Part shown: piece after piece, positions 35,690 through 45,508 of the stretch
Layout: each line of letters starts with the position of its first letter
Position numbering within the stretch: position 1 is the stretch's first letter
The notes under the pieces: generated by a model
What the model was told of the DNA's origin: nothing
What the model saw: the letters and a program-made list of their open reading frames with translations, nothing else
The model's database searches: none
Source: Planctomycetales bacterium
Lineage (GTDB): Bacteria > Planctomycetota > Planctomycetia > Isosphaerales > Isosphaeraceae
DNA: 51,532 bases
Direction: 5' to 3'
Assembly: GCA_027452145.1 (NCBI GenBank)
Contig: DAIDHB010000253.1
Coordinates: forward strand, 1 to 51,532
Program-made: the position numbers and the translations under genes

Positions 35690-35839
35690 TCACCGGACCG
35701 AGTCGAGCGCCGTGGCCAGCCAGCGCCGTTCAGCGTTGTCGCCGATCTCGGCATCGAGGAACGCCCGACGGTCGGCAGCGTCACCACGCTCGATGGCCGC
35801 CAGGAACAGGGCCTTGACGCGCTCGGGTTCGATCGCCAT
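35690..35839 (-). pseudogene. Serine/threonine protein kinase, N-terminal stump
   Basis: The 49 residues MAIEPERVKALFLAAIERGD, AADRRAFLDAEIGDNAE are the typical N-terminal helical lead of planctomycete Ser/Thr kinases, which continue for many hundred residues. Here the reading ends at TGA 35690-35692 after LATALDSVR, before any kinase motif. GGAGG stands 7 bases before the ATG, so the 5' end is well preserved. The kinase body has been deleted. The surrounding 35444-36053 holds nothing else of note. Confidence 0.65.
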
Positions 35840-36053
35840 GGGATGGCCTCCGACAGGGGTTCCTTACTCCACATAGCGTAATCCAACCGCGAGGAGTCTC
35901 AATCCTGCCAGATGATTTTGCGCGTGGAGCTCGGGGCAGACCAGATCAGACTTTCCAGGCTGACGCCGTTCGGTCGGGTCTCGACGGATGGCTCTTTCGA
36001 TCGACCGGGAAGGATCTTCTCCGCCATCTGAAGTTCGCCGTTTTTGCACGTGC

Positions 36054-36082
36054 TTGATTTATTCGCCATCCACATCTACTAT
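36054..36082 (+). promoter_or_regulatory. Promoter of the tautomerase gene
   Basis: TTGATT (36054-36059) and TACTAT (36077-36082) have 17-bp spacing, 59 bases before the start. Confidence 0.55.
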
Positions 36083-36141
36083 CTGGACTCTCGGCCGTAG
36101 GCCGGCGACCTCGATCCGCGCATGCGAATGAGGATGAAATC

Positions 36142-36573
36142 ATGCCACTCGTTCGAATCGACTTGCGCAAGGGCAAGGATCCGACCTACCGCCAGGAGAT
36201 CGGCCGCGTCGTCTACGAGGCGATGGTCGCCGTCGCAGGAGTGCCGGCCAACGCCCGCTTCCAGGTCGTGAGCGAACACGACGCCGACAGCTTCCTCTTC
36301 GATCCGGGCTATCTCGGCATCGACCGCAGCGATGACCTGGTCATCATCCAGATCACGTGGAACGAGGGCCGGTCGGTCGACCAGAAGAAGGCGCTCTACA
36401 GGGCGATCGCCGACGGGCTCGCAAAGACACCGGGCATCCGCCCCGAGGATGTCTTCATCAATCTCGTCGATGTCCAGAAGGAGAACTGGTCCATCGGCAA
36501 CGGCGAAGCCCAGTACGCGTCCTGGAAAGACGCGTACTGGGAAGACGCGGCGGTCAGCGGGGCGCCCGAATAA
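36142..36573 (+). CDS. Tautomerase-family protein
   Basis: The 143-residue protein begins MPLVRIDLRKGKDPTYR, with the Pro that becomes the N-terminal catalytic residue after Met removal in 4-oxalocrotonate-type tautomerases. The core VVSEHDADSFLFDPGY and INLVDVQKENWSIGNGEAQY matches the longer tautomerase class often found beside oxidoreductases. GAGGATG lies before the ATG. Two aldo/keto reductase genes follow in the same direction, suggesting a shared carbonyl-detoxification unit. The substrate is unknown. Confidence 0.9.
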   Translation: MPLVRIDLRKGKDPTYRQEIGRVVYEAMVAVAGVPANARFQVVSEHDADSFLFDPGYLGIDRSDDLVIIQITWNEGRSVDQKKALYRAIADGLAKTPGIRPEDVFINLVDVQKENWSIGNGEAQYASWKDAYWEDAAVSGAPE

Positions 36574-36633
36574 CGTGGTCGACGCCCATCCAGGAACTAA
36601 CGACGGGGCGCGTGCATCACGAGGGAGAAGCTC

Positions 36634-37614
<981 letters not shown>

Positions 37615-37713
37615 ACCGACCGACCGCTGTCGCTGCTTCGAAGATGAGTTCGGCAGGTTCACGTGACCCTGGCCGCTGACGCGCCGGCGGATTTCGATTG
37701 GAGGGGTGAAACG

Positions 37714-38652
37714 ATGGCAGAGAGCGACAACCTTCGCTATACGAGGATACCCCTCAACAATGGATCAGGTGCCATCCCCGCCCTCGGCTTCGGCACGCTG
37801 ATTCCCGACCCCGTGGCAACCAGGATCGCGACCAGGGCGGCGCTGGAGGCAGGGTTTCGGCAGCTCGACGCCGCGGAACGTTACCGAAATGAGACGGAAG
37901 TCGGCGAAGCGATGCAGGAGGTGTTCAAGGCGGGGATGATCAGGCGGGAGGAAGTGTTTATCGCCACGAAACTCTGGAATAGCAATCATCGTCCCGAGCG
38001 CGTCAAACCCGCCTTCGAGGCCAGTCTCAGGAAACTCCAACTCGACCACGTCGATCTCTATCTCATCCACACGCCCTTTGCCTTCCAACCTGGAGACGAG
38101 CAGGACCCGAGGGATGCGAATGGCAATGTGATTTATGACGAGGGGGTGACGTTGCTGGAGACATGGCAGGCGTTGGAGGACCTGGTAGACGAGGGCAAGT
38201 GCCGGGCCATCGGATTATCCGACGTCAACCTGGCCCAGACGAGAGGAATCCTCGAGGCGGCGAGGATCAAGCCGGCCGTTGTCCACGTCGAATCCCATCC
38301 TTATCTCCCGCAATGGGACCTCCTGGACTATTGCAAGGCGAATGACATCGTGTTTCAAGCGTTCGCCGCGCTGGGGCATAGTAGCGAGCCCAGGTTGCTG
38401 GAAGATCCTGTCATCACGGCCATCGCCGGGCGAGTCAACAAGACCCCGGCGCAGGTCCTGCTCGCCTGGGCCATCCAGCGCGGGACGGCCCTTTTGACCA
38501 CCTCGAAGACTCCCAGCCGGATCAAGGAGAACTTCGAAGTCTCCACCCTCCCCGAAGACGCCGTGCGGGAGATTAGCGAAGGAATCACCCATCGGATCAG
38601 GTTCAATTCCGTCGTGGAGACCGGCGTTCCCGGGTTTATTCCGAGAGGATAG
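37714..38652 (+). CDS. Aldo/keto reductase (AKR2/3-like)
   Basis: A second NADPH-dependent aldo/keto reductase of 312 residues, from a different subgroup: LGFGTLIPD, catalytic Asp/Tyr in FRQLDAAERYRNE, Lys in IATKLWN, His in DLYLIHTPF, and the cofactor loop TTSKTPSRIKENFEV. The ATG at 37714 has GGAGGGG close upstream and was preferred to an in-frame upstream start at 37663. Codon use is less GC-biased than in its neighbours, which hints at transfer (qualitative impression). It follows the first reductase by about 100 bases. Confidence 0.93.
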   Translation: MAESDNLRYTRIPLNNGSGAIPALGFGTLIPDPVATRIATRAALEAGFRQLDAAERYRNETEVGEAMQEVFKAGMIRREEVFIATKLWNSNHRPERVKPAFEASLRKLQLDHVDLYLIHTPFAFQPGDEQDPRDANGNVIYDEGVTLLETWQALEDLVDEGKCRAIGLSDVNLAQTRGILEAARIKPAVVHVESHPYLPQWDLLDYCKANDIVFQAFAALGHSSEPRLLEDPVITAIAGRVNKTPAQVLLAWAIQRGTALLTTSKTPSRIKENFEVSTLPEDAVREISEGITHRIRFNSVVETGVPGFIPRG

Positions 38653-38738
38653 GAACCGATGCTCCCCGCCGAGCGCCGGTTCCGGTCTGTCCGCTATCCC
38701 AGGGCCTACTCCAGCACCGCCTCGCGCCGGATGAGGAC

Positions 38739-38765
38739 TTGACTTCGGGCGAAGTCGCATATACA
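38739..38765 (+). promoter_or_regulatory. Promoter of the marR-type gene, nearly leaderless
   Basis: TTGACT (38739-38744) and TATACA (38760-38765) have 15-bp spacing. The start codon is only 9 bases after the -10, so the transcript should begin at or beside the ATG. The dyad GACTTCG-GG-CGAAGTC (38741-38756) overlaps the -35. Confidence 0.6.
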
Positions 38766-38769
38766 ACTT
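38752..38769. promoter_or_regulatory. Likely MarR operator at its own promoter
   Basis: AAGTCGCATATACAACTT is palindromic at 14 of 18 positions and covers the -10 box. Its ATATACAA half equals that of the perfect palindrome at 39292-39303. Confidence 0.55.
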
Positions 38770-38773
38770 AACC

Positions 38774-39238
38774 ATGAAGCGACGTGGAACGGCCCTGGAC
38801 TCGGAGTTGATCGACCGGATCGCCGGCGAGTGCATCGCCGTGCGGGTGCGACTGATCAACCGGGTCGTCTCGGCCGTGTACGACGAGGCGCTGCGGCCGC
38901 TGGGCCTCCGGATCAGTCAGGCGAATCTGCTGGTGGCCGTCGCCCGGATGCGCGAGGCCCGGCCGGCCGACCTCTGCCGGGTTCTAAGGATCGAGAAATC
39001 GACCGTCAGCCGCGATGTCGAGATCATGAAAGCCAACGGCTGGCTCGAGTCGGACCCGCCGGCCGGCGGCCGGAACCAGGTGCTCCGCATCACCCCGGCC
39101 GGCCTGGACCTCCTCGCCCGATCCCGGCCCGCGTGGGAGTCTGCCCAGGCGGAAGCTGGCCGGCTCATCGGCGCCCCTGGCGTGGACGCCCTCAAGGAGA
39201 TCGCCGGCCGCCTCGGGCTGGGAACCGCCGCCGGCTAA
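38774..39238 (+). CDS. MarR-family transcriptional regulator
   Basis: The 154-residue winged-helix repressor has a dimerisation helix (VRLINRVVSAVYDEALRPLG), a recognition HTH (ARPADLCRVLRIEKSTVSRD) and the wing (GWLESDPPAGGRNQVLRITP). The motif AYL...LRISQANLLVAV is typical of MarR/HTH proteins. There is no ribosome site, because the promoter places the transcript start next to the ATG. Operator-like dyads lie at its own promoter and before the next gene at 39316, so it probably controls both. Its ligand is unknown. Confidence 0.92.
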   Translation: MKRRGTALDSELIDRIAGECIAVRVRLINRVVSAVYDEALRPLGLRISQANLLVAVARMREARPADLCRVLRIEKSTVSRDVEIMKANGWLESDPPAGGRNQVLRITPAGLDLLARSRPAWESAQAEAGRLIGAPGVDALKEIAGRLGLGTAAG

Positions 39239-39291
39239 AACGGACGTGAGTATTGCTGGGACCAGGCCGCCGCAATCCTGTGGCGGTTATG

Positions 39292-39303
39292 TTGTATATA
39301 CAA
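39292..39303. promoter_or_regulatory. Perfect operator TTGTATATACAA before the Fe-S/ketosynthase operon
   Basis: This 12-bp perfect palindrome (16 of 18 when extended) stands 12 bases before the next start codon. It shares ATATACAA with the marR promoter site. Confidence 0.65.
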
Positions 39304-39315
39304 TATGAGGCCCCC

Positions 39316-40644
39316 ATGACCAGGCTGGACGAACACCCGACCGTGATCCGGCACCGACGGCGGGCGCCCGCCGATGTGCCGGGCGTGCTCGACGCCGAGT
39401 GGCTGCGCCGGCTCTGCCTGGACGCCGGGGCCGACGACGTCGGCTTCGTGGCGATCGACCGATCGGAGGTCGACGACCAGCGGGCGGAGATCCTTCGAGC
39501 CTTCCCGGCGACGCGGACGCTCGTGAGCCTGGTCGGCCGGATGAACCCCGGGCCGGTCCGCAGTCCGGCGCGATCGGCGGCCAACCAGGAGTTCCACGCC
39601 AGCTACGAGCACATGGACGAGGTCGCGCGCAAGGTCGTCCGCGCGCTGGGCGAGGCGGGCGTGCCCGCCATGAATCCGACGTCGGCCTTCCCGATGGAGA
39701 TGGACCGATTCCCCGGGCGGATCTGGGTCGTCGCGCACAAGCCGGTGGCGGTCGCCGCCGGCCTGGGGCAGATGGGGCTGCACCGTTGCGTCATCCACCC
39801 GGTCTTCGGCAGCTTCATCAGTCTGGGGACGATCCTCGTTTCGCGCGAGGTCTCGGCCGCCGGCGAGCCGATCGACTACAACCCGTGCGTCGAGTGCAAG
39901 CTGTGCGTGGCCGCCTGCCCGGTCGGAGCCATCGGGGCCGACGGCTACTTCAACTTCTCGGCCTGCATGACGCACAATTACCGCGAGTTCATGAGCGGGT
40001 TCACCGACTGGGTCTCGACGATCGCCGACAGCCGCGGCGGCGATGACTACCGGCGCCGGGTCTCCTCGAGCGAGTCGGCGTCGATGTGGCAGAGCCTCTC
40101 TCACAAGGCCAATTACAAGGCCGCGTATTGCGTCGCCGTCTGCCCAGCCGGCGAGGACGTGATCGGGCCGTTCCTGGACGACCGCAAGCGTTTCCTCGAG
40201 GGGGTGGTCGATCCGCTCAAGGCCAAGGAGGAGCCGGTCTACGTGATCCCCGGCTCGGACGCCGAGGCGCACGTCGCCCGGCGCTTCCCGTGGAAGACGA
40301 TCCGGCGGGTGCGCGGGCTGGGCGTTGGCTCGATCCCAGGGTTCCTCTTCGGCCTGCGGCTGACGTTCCAGCGGGATGCCGCGCGGGGGCTGTCGGCGAC
40401 GTATCACTTCACGTTCACGGGACGCGAGCCGGCCGAGGCGACCGTGACGATCCGGAATCGCTCGATCGACGTCCGGGATGGGCACGAGGGCGAGGCCCAG
40501 ATGCGGATCACCGCCGACAGCGACGCCTGGCTCGGCTTCCTGGCCGGCACGCGGAGCCTCGTCTGGGCGATGATCCGGCGGAAGATCCGCGTCCAGGGGC
40601 CGCTCCGGCTGCTGGTGGCGTTCGGCAAGTGCTTCCCTTCGTGA
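39316..40644 (+). CDS. 4Fe-4S (QueG-like) protein fused to a C-terminal SCP2-type domain
   Basis: The 442-residue protein resembles epoxyqueuosine reductase/reductive-dehalogenase-like iron-sulfur proteins in its first 280 residues. The cluster motif CVECKLCVAACPVGAIG has Cys at 191, 194, 197 and 201; a second, partial set is C217 with YCVAVCPAGED (C272, C276). No cobalamin motif was recognised. From about residue 340 an SCP2 sterol/lipid-carrier-like domain follows (FTFTGREPAEATVTIRNRSI, AQMRITADSDAWLGFLAGTR). The ATG at 39316 with GAGG 5 bases before it was preferred to the ATG at 39253, which precedes the operator. The link to a downstream ketosynthase suggests lipid or polyketide chemistry (inference). 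Confidence 0.8.
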   Translation: MTRLDEHPTVIRHRRRAPADVPGVLDAEWLRRLCLDAGADDVGFVAIDRSEVDDQRAEILRAFPATRTLVSLVGRMNPGPVRSPARSAANQEFHASYEHMDEVARKVVRALGEAGVPAMNPTSAFPMEMDRFPGRIWVVAHKPVAVAAGLGQMGLHRCVIHPVFGSFISLGTILVSREVSAAGEPIDYNPCVECKLCVAACPVGAIGADGYFNFSACMTHNYREFMSGFTDWVSTIADSRGGDDYRRRVSSSESASMWQSLSHKANYKAAYCVAVCPAGEDVIGPFLDDRKRFLEGVVDPLKAKEEPVYVIPGSDAEAHVARRFPWKTIRRVRGLGVGSIPGFLFGLRLTFQRDAARGLSATYHFTFTGREPAEATVTIRNRSIDVRDGHEGEAQMRITADSDAWLGFLAGTRSLVWAMIRRKIRVQGPLRLLVAFGKCFPS

Positions 40645-40659
40645 CGGAGAAAAGAAGAT

Positions 40660-41958
40660 ATGAAACGCACAGACAGGCGCGTCGTCGTCACCGGGATGGG
40701 GCTGGTCACGCCGGTGGGGCACGACGTGGAGTCCACCTGGGAGTCGCTGCGCGAGGGCCGCGGCGGGGTCGGGCCGGTCACTCTGTTCGACGCACGGAAC
40801 TTCGCGACGCGGATCGCGGCCGAGATCAAGGGGTTCGACCTGGCGCGCGACCTCGGCGCCGACGCGGCCCGGTGGAACGGACATGCCCGGAACACGAGGC
40901 TCGCGCTGGCCGCCGCGGCGCAGGCCGTACGCGAGTCCGGACTGCTCGATGACCCGGGTCCGGACCCGTCCCGGTTCGGCGTCTATCTCGGCGCAGGGGA
41001 CGGCCCGGCGGACTTCCCCCGGTTCGTCGACCTGGTCCGCCGCTCGCTCGACGGCGACCGCGTCGACACCCGGCGCTTCACGGCGATGGGCACGGAACTG
41101 CTCGACCCGCTGGTCGAGTCCGAGCAGGAGCCGGGGACGCCCGCCGGGCACGTCGCGGCCGCCTTCGGCGCGCGGGGGCCGAACCTGTCGTGCCTCACCG
41201 CCTGCTCGGCCGGCGCCCAGGCGATCGGCGAGGCGGTCGACCTGATCCGCGACGGCCGAGCCGACGTGATGCTCGCCGGCGGCGTGCACAGCATGATCCA
41301 CCCGCTGGGCATGACGGGCTTCATCCTGCTCACCGCGATGTCGACGCGCAACGACGACCCGGATCGCGCCAGCCGCCCCTTCGACCGCGATCGCGACGGG
41401 TTCGTCCTGGGCGAGGGAGCCGGGATGCTCGTGCTCGAGTCGTTCGAGCACGCGAGGGCCCGGGGTGCGACGATCCTGGGCGAGGTCGCCGGCCACGCCT
41501 CGACGGCCGACGCCTTCCGGCTCACCGACTCGCACGACGAGGGCCGCGGCGCGGTCGCGTCGATGCGAGGCGCGCTGCGCGATGCCGGGCTCAATCCAGA
41601 GGACGTCGACTACATCAACGCCCATGGCACGAGCACGAAGGTGAACGACTCGGTCGAGACGCTGGCGCTGAAGCTCGCGCTGGGGGACCATGCGCGCCGC
41701 GTGGCGGTGTCGAGCACCAAGAGCATGACGGGCCACCTGATCGCGGCCGGGGGCGCGGTCGAGGCGATCGCCTGCCTGCTGGCGATCCGCGACGGTGTGA
41801 TCCCGCCGACGGCGAACCTCGACCATCCGGACGAGGATTGCGACCTCGACTATGTCCCCAATTCGGCCCGCGATCGTGTGGTGAATGTGGCGATGTCGAA
41901 CAGCTTCGGCTTCGGGGGGCAGAACACAACCCTCGTCCTGCGACGGTTCGCGGGGTGA
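40660..41958 (+). CDS. fabF: Beta-ketoacyl-ACP synthase II (FabF-type)
   Basis: The 432-residue condensing enzyme has the full Cys-His-His set: C182 in LTACSAGAQAIG, H322 in YINAHGTSTKVND and H359 in KSMTGHLIAAGG, plus the C-terminal NSFGFGGQNTTLVL. It elongates acyl chains by decarboxylative condensation with malonyl-ACP. It starts 15 bases after the Fe-S/SCP2 gene, so the two form an operon under the MarR-type operator. This context differs from the usual fabD-fabG-acpP-fabF cluster, so it is more likely a specialised paralogue than the housekeeping enzyme. No ACP gene is near. Confidence 0.93.
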   Translation: MKRTDRRVVVTGMGLVTPVGHDVESTWESLREGRGGVGPVTLFDARNFATRIAAEIKGFDLARDLGADAARWNGHARNTRLALAAAAQAVRESGLLDDPGPDPSRFGVYLGAGDGPADFPRFVDLVRRSLDGDRVDTRRFTAMGTELLDPLVESEQEPGTPAGHVAAAFGARGPNLSCLTACSAGAQAIGEAVDLIRDGRADVMLAGGVHSMIHPLGMTGFILLTAMSTRNDDPDRASRPFDRDRDGFVLGEGAGMLVLESFEHARARGATILGEVAGHASTADAFRLTDSHDEGRGAVASMRGALRDAGLNPEDVDYINAHGTSTKVNDSVETLALKLALGDHARRVAVSSTKSMTGHLIAAGGAVEAIACLLAIRDGVIPPTANLDHPDEDCDLDYVPNSARDRVVNVAMSNSFGFGGQNTTLVLRRFAG

Positions 41959-41965
41959 GGTGTCG

Positions 41966-44824
41966 TCACTCGCCGAGCGGAAGCTGCATCCCCATGCGGC
42001 TCCAGAGGAACTTCCAGCGCCGTTCGGCCGGTTGACCGAATGCCCTGGCGAGGGTCATCCGCGCGGTATAAGCCGGGTTCGAGACGCTTTCAACCGGAGG
42101 ATCGGACGGCTCGGTCGGAGTCAGGGCTTCCAGAAGCGAGAGGGCCGCCCGAGGATCAATGCAGCCCTTGGCCACGAGATGGCTGTAAGCAAAGGCGTTG
42201 CGCCGCTCTCGCCGCGCGGCCAGACTGTGGAGGTAGGCGTCCATCGGGGCGAAGAGCGCGGCAGCGACTGCCCGGTCGTACCGGGAAAGCAGGATGCACT
42301 CGAAACCGATGTAGGAATGCTGGAAGTCGTGCTCCTCGTATTCCTCGACTCGAGGATGGAGCGCGACGGCGCGCCAGAAGATGTCGTCCAGCCGATTGGG
42401 AGCTGCGCGTTCAACGACCGGCAGGATCAGGGCGGCGGGGTTCGTCGGGTACATCAAGAGCACATCACTGAGGATCGGGCTCACCTCCGGACCCGGGCCC
42501 GATTGCCTCAAGCGATCGATTTCATCGATCGCGTGGTCGATCGCCTCGGCCGCACCGGCCCTGTCCTTCTCCGCCAGGCCGAGGGCCACGTAGGCCCAGG
42601 CCAGGGCGCGTTCGGCCGGACCTCGCTGCGCCATCGCGACCCGACAGGCGCGAGCCGGATCGACCCGCGCCAGACGATAACAGAGGCTCATGGTGCAACG
42701 ATTCGTGTACCATTGCCATTGAACCCCGGTTCGATCCCACAGGTTGAAGGCCCACTCGGCCTCGGCTGGATGGTCAGTCGCAAGCCCGACAGCGACCGAG
42801 GCCGGGGAATCGTAGAGGAGCACCATCGTCGAGGATTTCGTGAGATCCGGGATCTTCCTCAAGCGCTCGATGGCCGGGTCGGGCTCGAGCCTCGCCAGTT
42901 GCCGCAGGAACTCGGGCAGGGTACCGGTGCTGCCGGCCGGGACGGCATCATACAGGGACTTCCCCTTCTGGAGCAGGAGCCGGGCTCGATCGCGCTCGCC
43001 CAGGTCCAGCCATTGCTCGACGATCGCCGGGAGAGGCGACTGGAGCTGCACGTACGGTTGCAAAGCCTTGAGGCCATTTACAGCCTGGTCCAGCAGGGCG
43101 TTCTTCCGGGCGCGCTCCGAGACAGGCAGGGCCCTGGCCACGTCGATCATGCGCCGAACTTTCCCCCCTGAATCGGGGATCGCCTCCACGAGGGCCACGG
43201 CCCGCGCGGGGTCCTTCTCCGCGAGACCGGCCGCGATTTCGGCCCGGACCCGGGCGTAATACGCATCCTTCTGGAACTCGCCATTCTGCAACAGCTTGAG
43301 CGCATGGTCCGGGTCAAACGAGCCCAGGACTGCGATGGCGGCCAGGTTCAGGTGGTCGTTCCTGGGTTTCGCCTCGTCGGGCAAGTTGGGCCGCAGGAGC
43401 TGCTCCGCGAGCGCGCGCGACTCCTCGAGTGGCAGCACCTCCGGCACCGGCCTGATGGCCGGCTCAACGGCCTCGCCTGCTCGCGCAAGCGTCAACGACC
43501 CCGTCTCCGTCGAAGCGGACGGATCGACCGGACGGCCCCTGAGCCGGAACCCGGCCTTCTCCGCCAGGATGACGGCCTTGCCGGGCTGGACGCCGAGCAG
43601 CGTGAACCGGCCCCCGGCATCGGTCGCCGCCTCGGAGCCCTGCCCCGCCACGAAGACCCGGGCGCCGGCAACCGCACGGCCCTGGCTGTCCGTGATCCGG
43701 CCCGTCAGCGTCCGGAGCGGCTCGAGTCGGATGGCTGGGACCGCCGTCCGCTCGCCGTCCAGGGTCATCCAGTCCGAGAGGAAAGGCCGATAGCCCTCAT
43801 GCCGGATGGACACGCGATACGACGAGCCGTTCAGGAGGGCGGGCGGAGTCTGGAATGCGCCTTGAGGTCCGGTCTTCAATGATGCAGGGCCGAGTTTGAC
43901 GAGTGCGATGGGCGTGATCGACCGATTGACGAGGCCGCTGGACCCGGTGCCCGCGCCCTGGACCCAGACCTCCACCGGGACGTCGGCCAATGGCTTTCCG
44001 TCTGTCGTCCGGACGATCCCGACCAGTCGCCCGGGGCGCCCGAGCTTGACGACGCCGTTGACCGCCGCATCATTGATCGGCAACGCGTGTGGAGCGATGG
44101 CCGGACCGGCCACCCGGATCGCCAGGAGCTGCATGTTCGGTGCAAGGCACGTCAGTGTCGCCATGCCGTTGGCGTCGGTGGTCGTGGTCAGCCGATCGAC
44201 CCACTCATCAGGGACCGTGAGCGACGTCCTGAAACGCCCGGCGGACCGTACGGCGTAGGGAGCAATCCGCAGCCCCGCCATCGGCCGATCATCCGGGCCG
44301 AGGACGGTGGTCGCCCACTTCGCCGGCGCCTCCAGGGTCAGGCGGACCGGTGGCGGGGAGGTCCTTACTCCCAGATTGACCGCCGCCGCGGCAACGGAGC
44401 GCCCGGGTTGATGGGCCCAGAGGTAGGCATAGGCCACGATCCCAATCGGGCGTTCGCGAGCGACTTCCAGGCGGACCTGACCCTTGCCGTCGGACCTCGT
44501 CCGTTCGAAGATCGTCGCGGGTTTCGATCCGCGCTGATACCCGATCGTGACGCCGATGTCGACGGCCGGCAGGGGATTTCCCTGCGAATCGACGACCTCC
44601 GCCTGGAGGACGAGCGGCCCCTGCTTCGCGCCCAGGCCCGCGGCGGCGGGCCGCGGCGGCTCCTGGGCGGCGGCGGCCGGCGGGCGAGCCTCTTGCTGTT
44701 GGGGCGCGCCGGCGGCGGGATTCGCCGCCCGAGTCGTGGAAGACCCCGGCACCAATCCCCCGGCGGAGATGAGGCTGGCGAAAAGGACCATGACCACCGC
44801 GACGCTCGGCCTGGCGCCTGTCAT
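41966..44824 (-). CDS. Large exported carboxypeptidase-regulatory-like protein with helical C-terminal half
   Basis: A signal peptide (VAVVMVLFASLISAGGLVPG) is followed by an A/P/Q-rich linker. Several Ig-like modules cover about residues 70-470 (EVVDSQGNPLPAVDIGV, GIVRTTDGKPLADVPVEV, GRITDSQGRAVAGARVFV). The second half is helical and repeat-like (AEIAAGLAEKDPARAVALVE, ALAWAYVALGLAEKDRAG, RLARVDPARACRVAMAQRG), in the style of TPR/HEAT arrays. It has no enzyme motif. The ATG at 44824 is used because the signal peptide follows at once and GGAAAGGGG stands upstream; GTG 44851 and ATG 44845 are alternatives. It is convergent with fabF (7-base gap). It belongs to the same exodomain family as 13939-16014. 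Confidence 0.8.
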   Translation of the reverse strand: MTGARPSVAVVMVLFASLISAGGLVPGSSTTRAANPAAGAPQQQEARPPAAAAQEPPRPAAAGLGAKQGPLVLQAEVVDSQGNPLPAVDIGVTIGYQRGSKPATIFERTRSDGKGQVRLEVARERPIGIVAYAYLWAHQPGRSVAAAAVNLGVRTSPPPVRLTLEAPAKWATTVLGPDDRPMAGLRIAPYAVRSAGRFRTSLTVPDEWVDRLTTTTDANGMATLTCLAPNMQLLAIRVAGPAIAPHALPINDAAVNGVVKLGRPGRLVGIVRTTDGKPLADVPVEVWVQGAGTGSSGLVNRSITPIALVKLGPASLKTGPQGAFQTPPALLNGSSYRVSIRHEGYRPFLSDWMTLDGERTAVPAIRLEPLRTLTGRITDSQGRAVAGARVFVAGQGSEAATDAGGRFTLLGVQPGKAVILAEKAGFRLRGRPVDPSASTETGSLTLARAGEAVEPAIRPVPEVLPLEESRALAEQLLRPNLPDEAKPRNDHLNLAAIAVLGSFDPDHALKLLQNGEFQKDAYYARVRAEIAAGLAEKDPARAVALVEAIPDSGGKVRRMIDVARALPVSERARKNALLDQAVNGLKALQPYVQLQSPLPAIVEQWLDLGERDRARLLLQKGKSLYDAVPAGSTGTLPEFLRQLARLEPDPAIERLRKIPDLTKSSTMVLLYDSPASVAVGLATDHPAEAEWAFNLWDRTGVQWQWYTNRCTMSLCYRLARVDPARACRVAMAQRGPAERALAWAYVALGLAEKDRAGAAEAIDHAIDEIDRLRQSGPGPEVSPILSDVLLMYPTNPAALILPVVERAAPNRLDDIFWRAVALHPRVEEYEEHDFQHSYIGFECILLSRYDRAVAAALFAPMDAYLHSLAARRERRNAFAYSHLVAKGCIDPRAALSLLEALTPTEPSDPPVESVSNPAYTARMTLARAFGQPAERRWKFLWSRMGMQLPLGE

Positions 44825-44972
44825 GGATTGACGGCCCCTTTCCATCGGCACGACGGTATCGTCCGCCCGAAATCAATAAATGTCCGGCGATCAATCGCAA
44901 TCCATCGTAATCGACGGGTTGTTGGAATCAAGGTCCCGCGAGATCATGACCTTGGGGGCGAGCAATGCCGAA

Positions 44973-45508
44973 TCACGACGCCGAGTAGGAGCCCTGTCCC
45001 AACTCCTCGGCGGCGATGGTGACGATCTTGAGAAACGTCGCCCCGCTCGATGCCGATGCAGGGCGTCGAGAGATCCGAAACTGTGCTCGGCCGGCACATG
45101 GAGGATGCCGCCGGCGTCTTCCCAGGGATACTCGCAGTTATCCGGCCTACGGCCGTCATCATCGACCGCGGGAGTGAGAAGATCGACCCCGCGGGCGAGC
45201 TGCTGGACCATCCCAACGATCCGGCCCTGAGCGACTGGCACCTGTGCCGCGAACGAGGCTCGCCTGAGAAGTTCCCTGGCGATCTGCGGCAAGACCTTCG
45301 CCGCGTAGCCGTGGCTGTGCATCAGGGTCTCAGGCTCGGCACCACCCAGTCACCGATGGGCCCTGGCGATCTTCTCGCACGCCATCCGGAGGAAGTGCAG
45401 ATGCTGACACGCGGGGACCTCGGCATTCAACAGCGCCTCGCGCGCATCGAGGTCAGCCTGAGCCTGCCTCGCGTAGGCCCGCGACCAGTCATACGGCGAC
45501 TGCTTCAT
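44973..45508 (-). pseudogene. HEPN-like protein, broken by in-frame TGA and a frameshift
   Basis: From ATG 45508 the reading is MKQSPYDWSRAYARQAQADL, ACQHLHFLRMACEKIARAHR, then TGA (45352-45350), then in the same frame LGGAEPETLMHSHGYAAKVL, PQIARELLRRASFA. The first half matches the helical HEPN style (LHFLRMACEKIA). Around 45050 the sense frame shifts and continues as ATFLKIVTIAAEELGQGSYS to a TGA at 44975-44973. Two defects make a decayed gene most likely. The ATG overlaps the stop of the intact upstream gene (ATGA), so the two were one operon. Confidence 0.55.
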
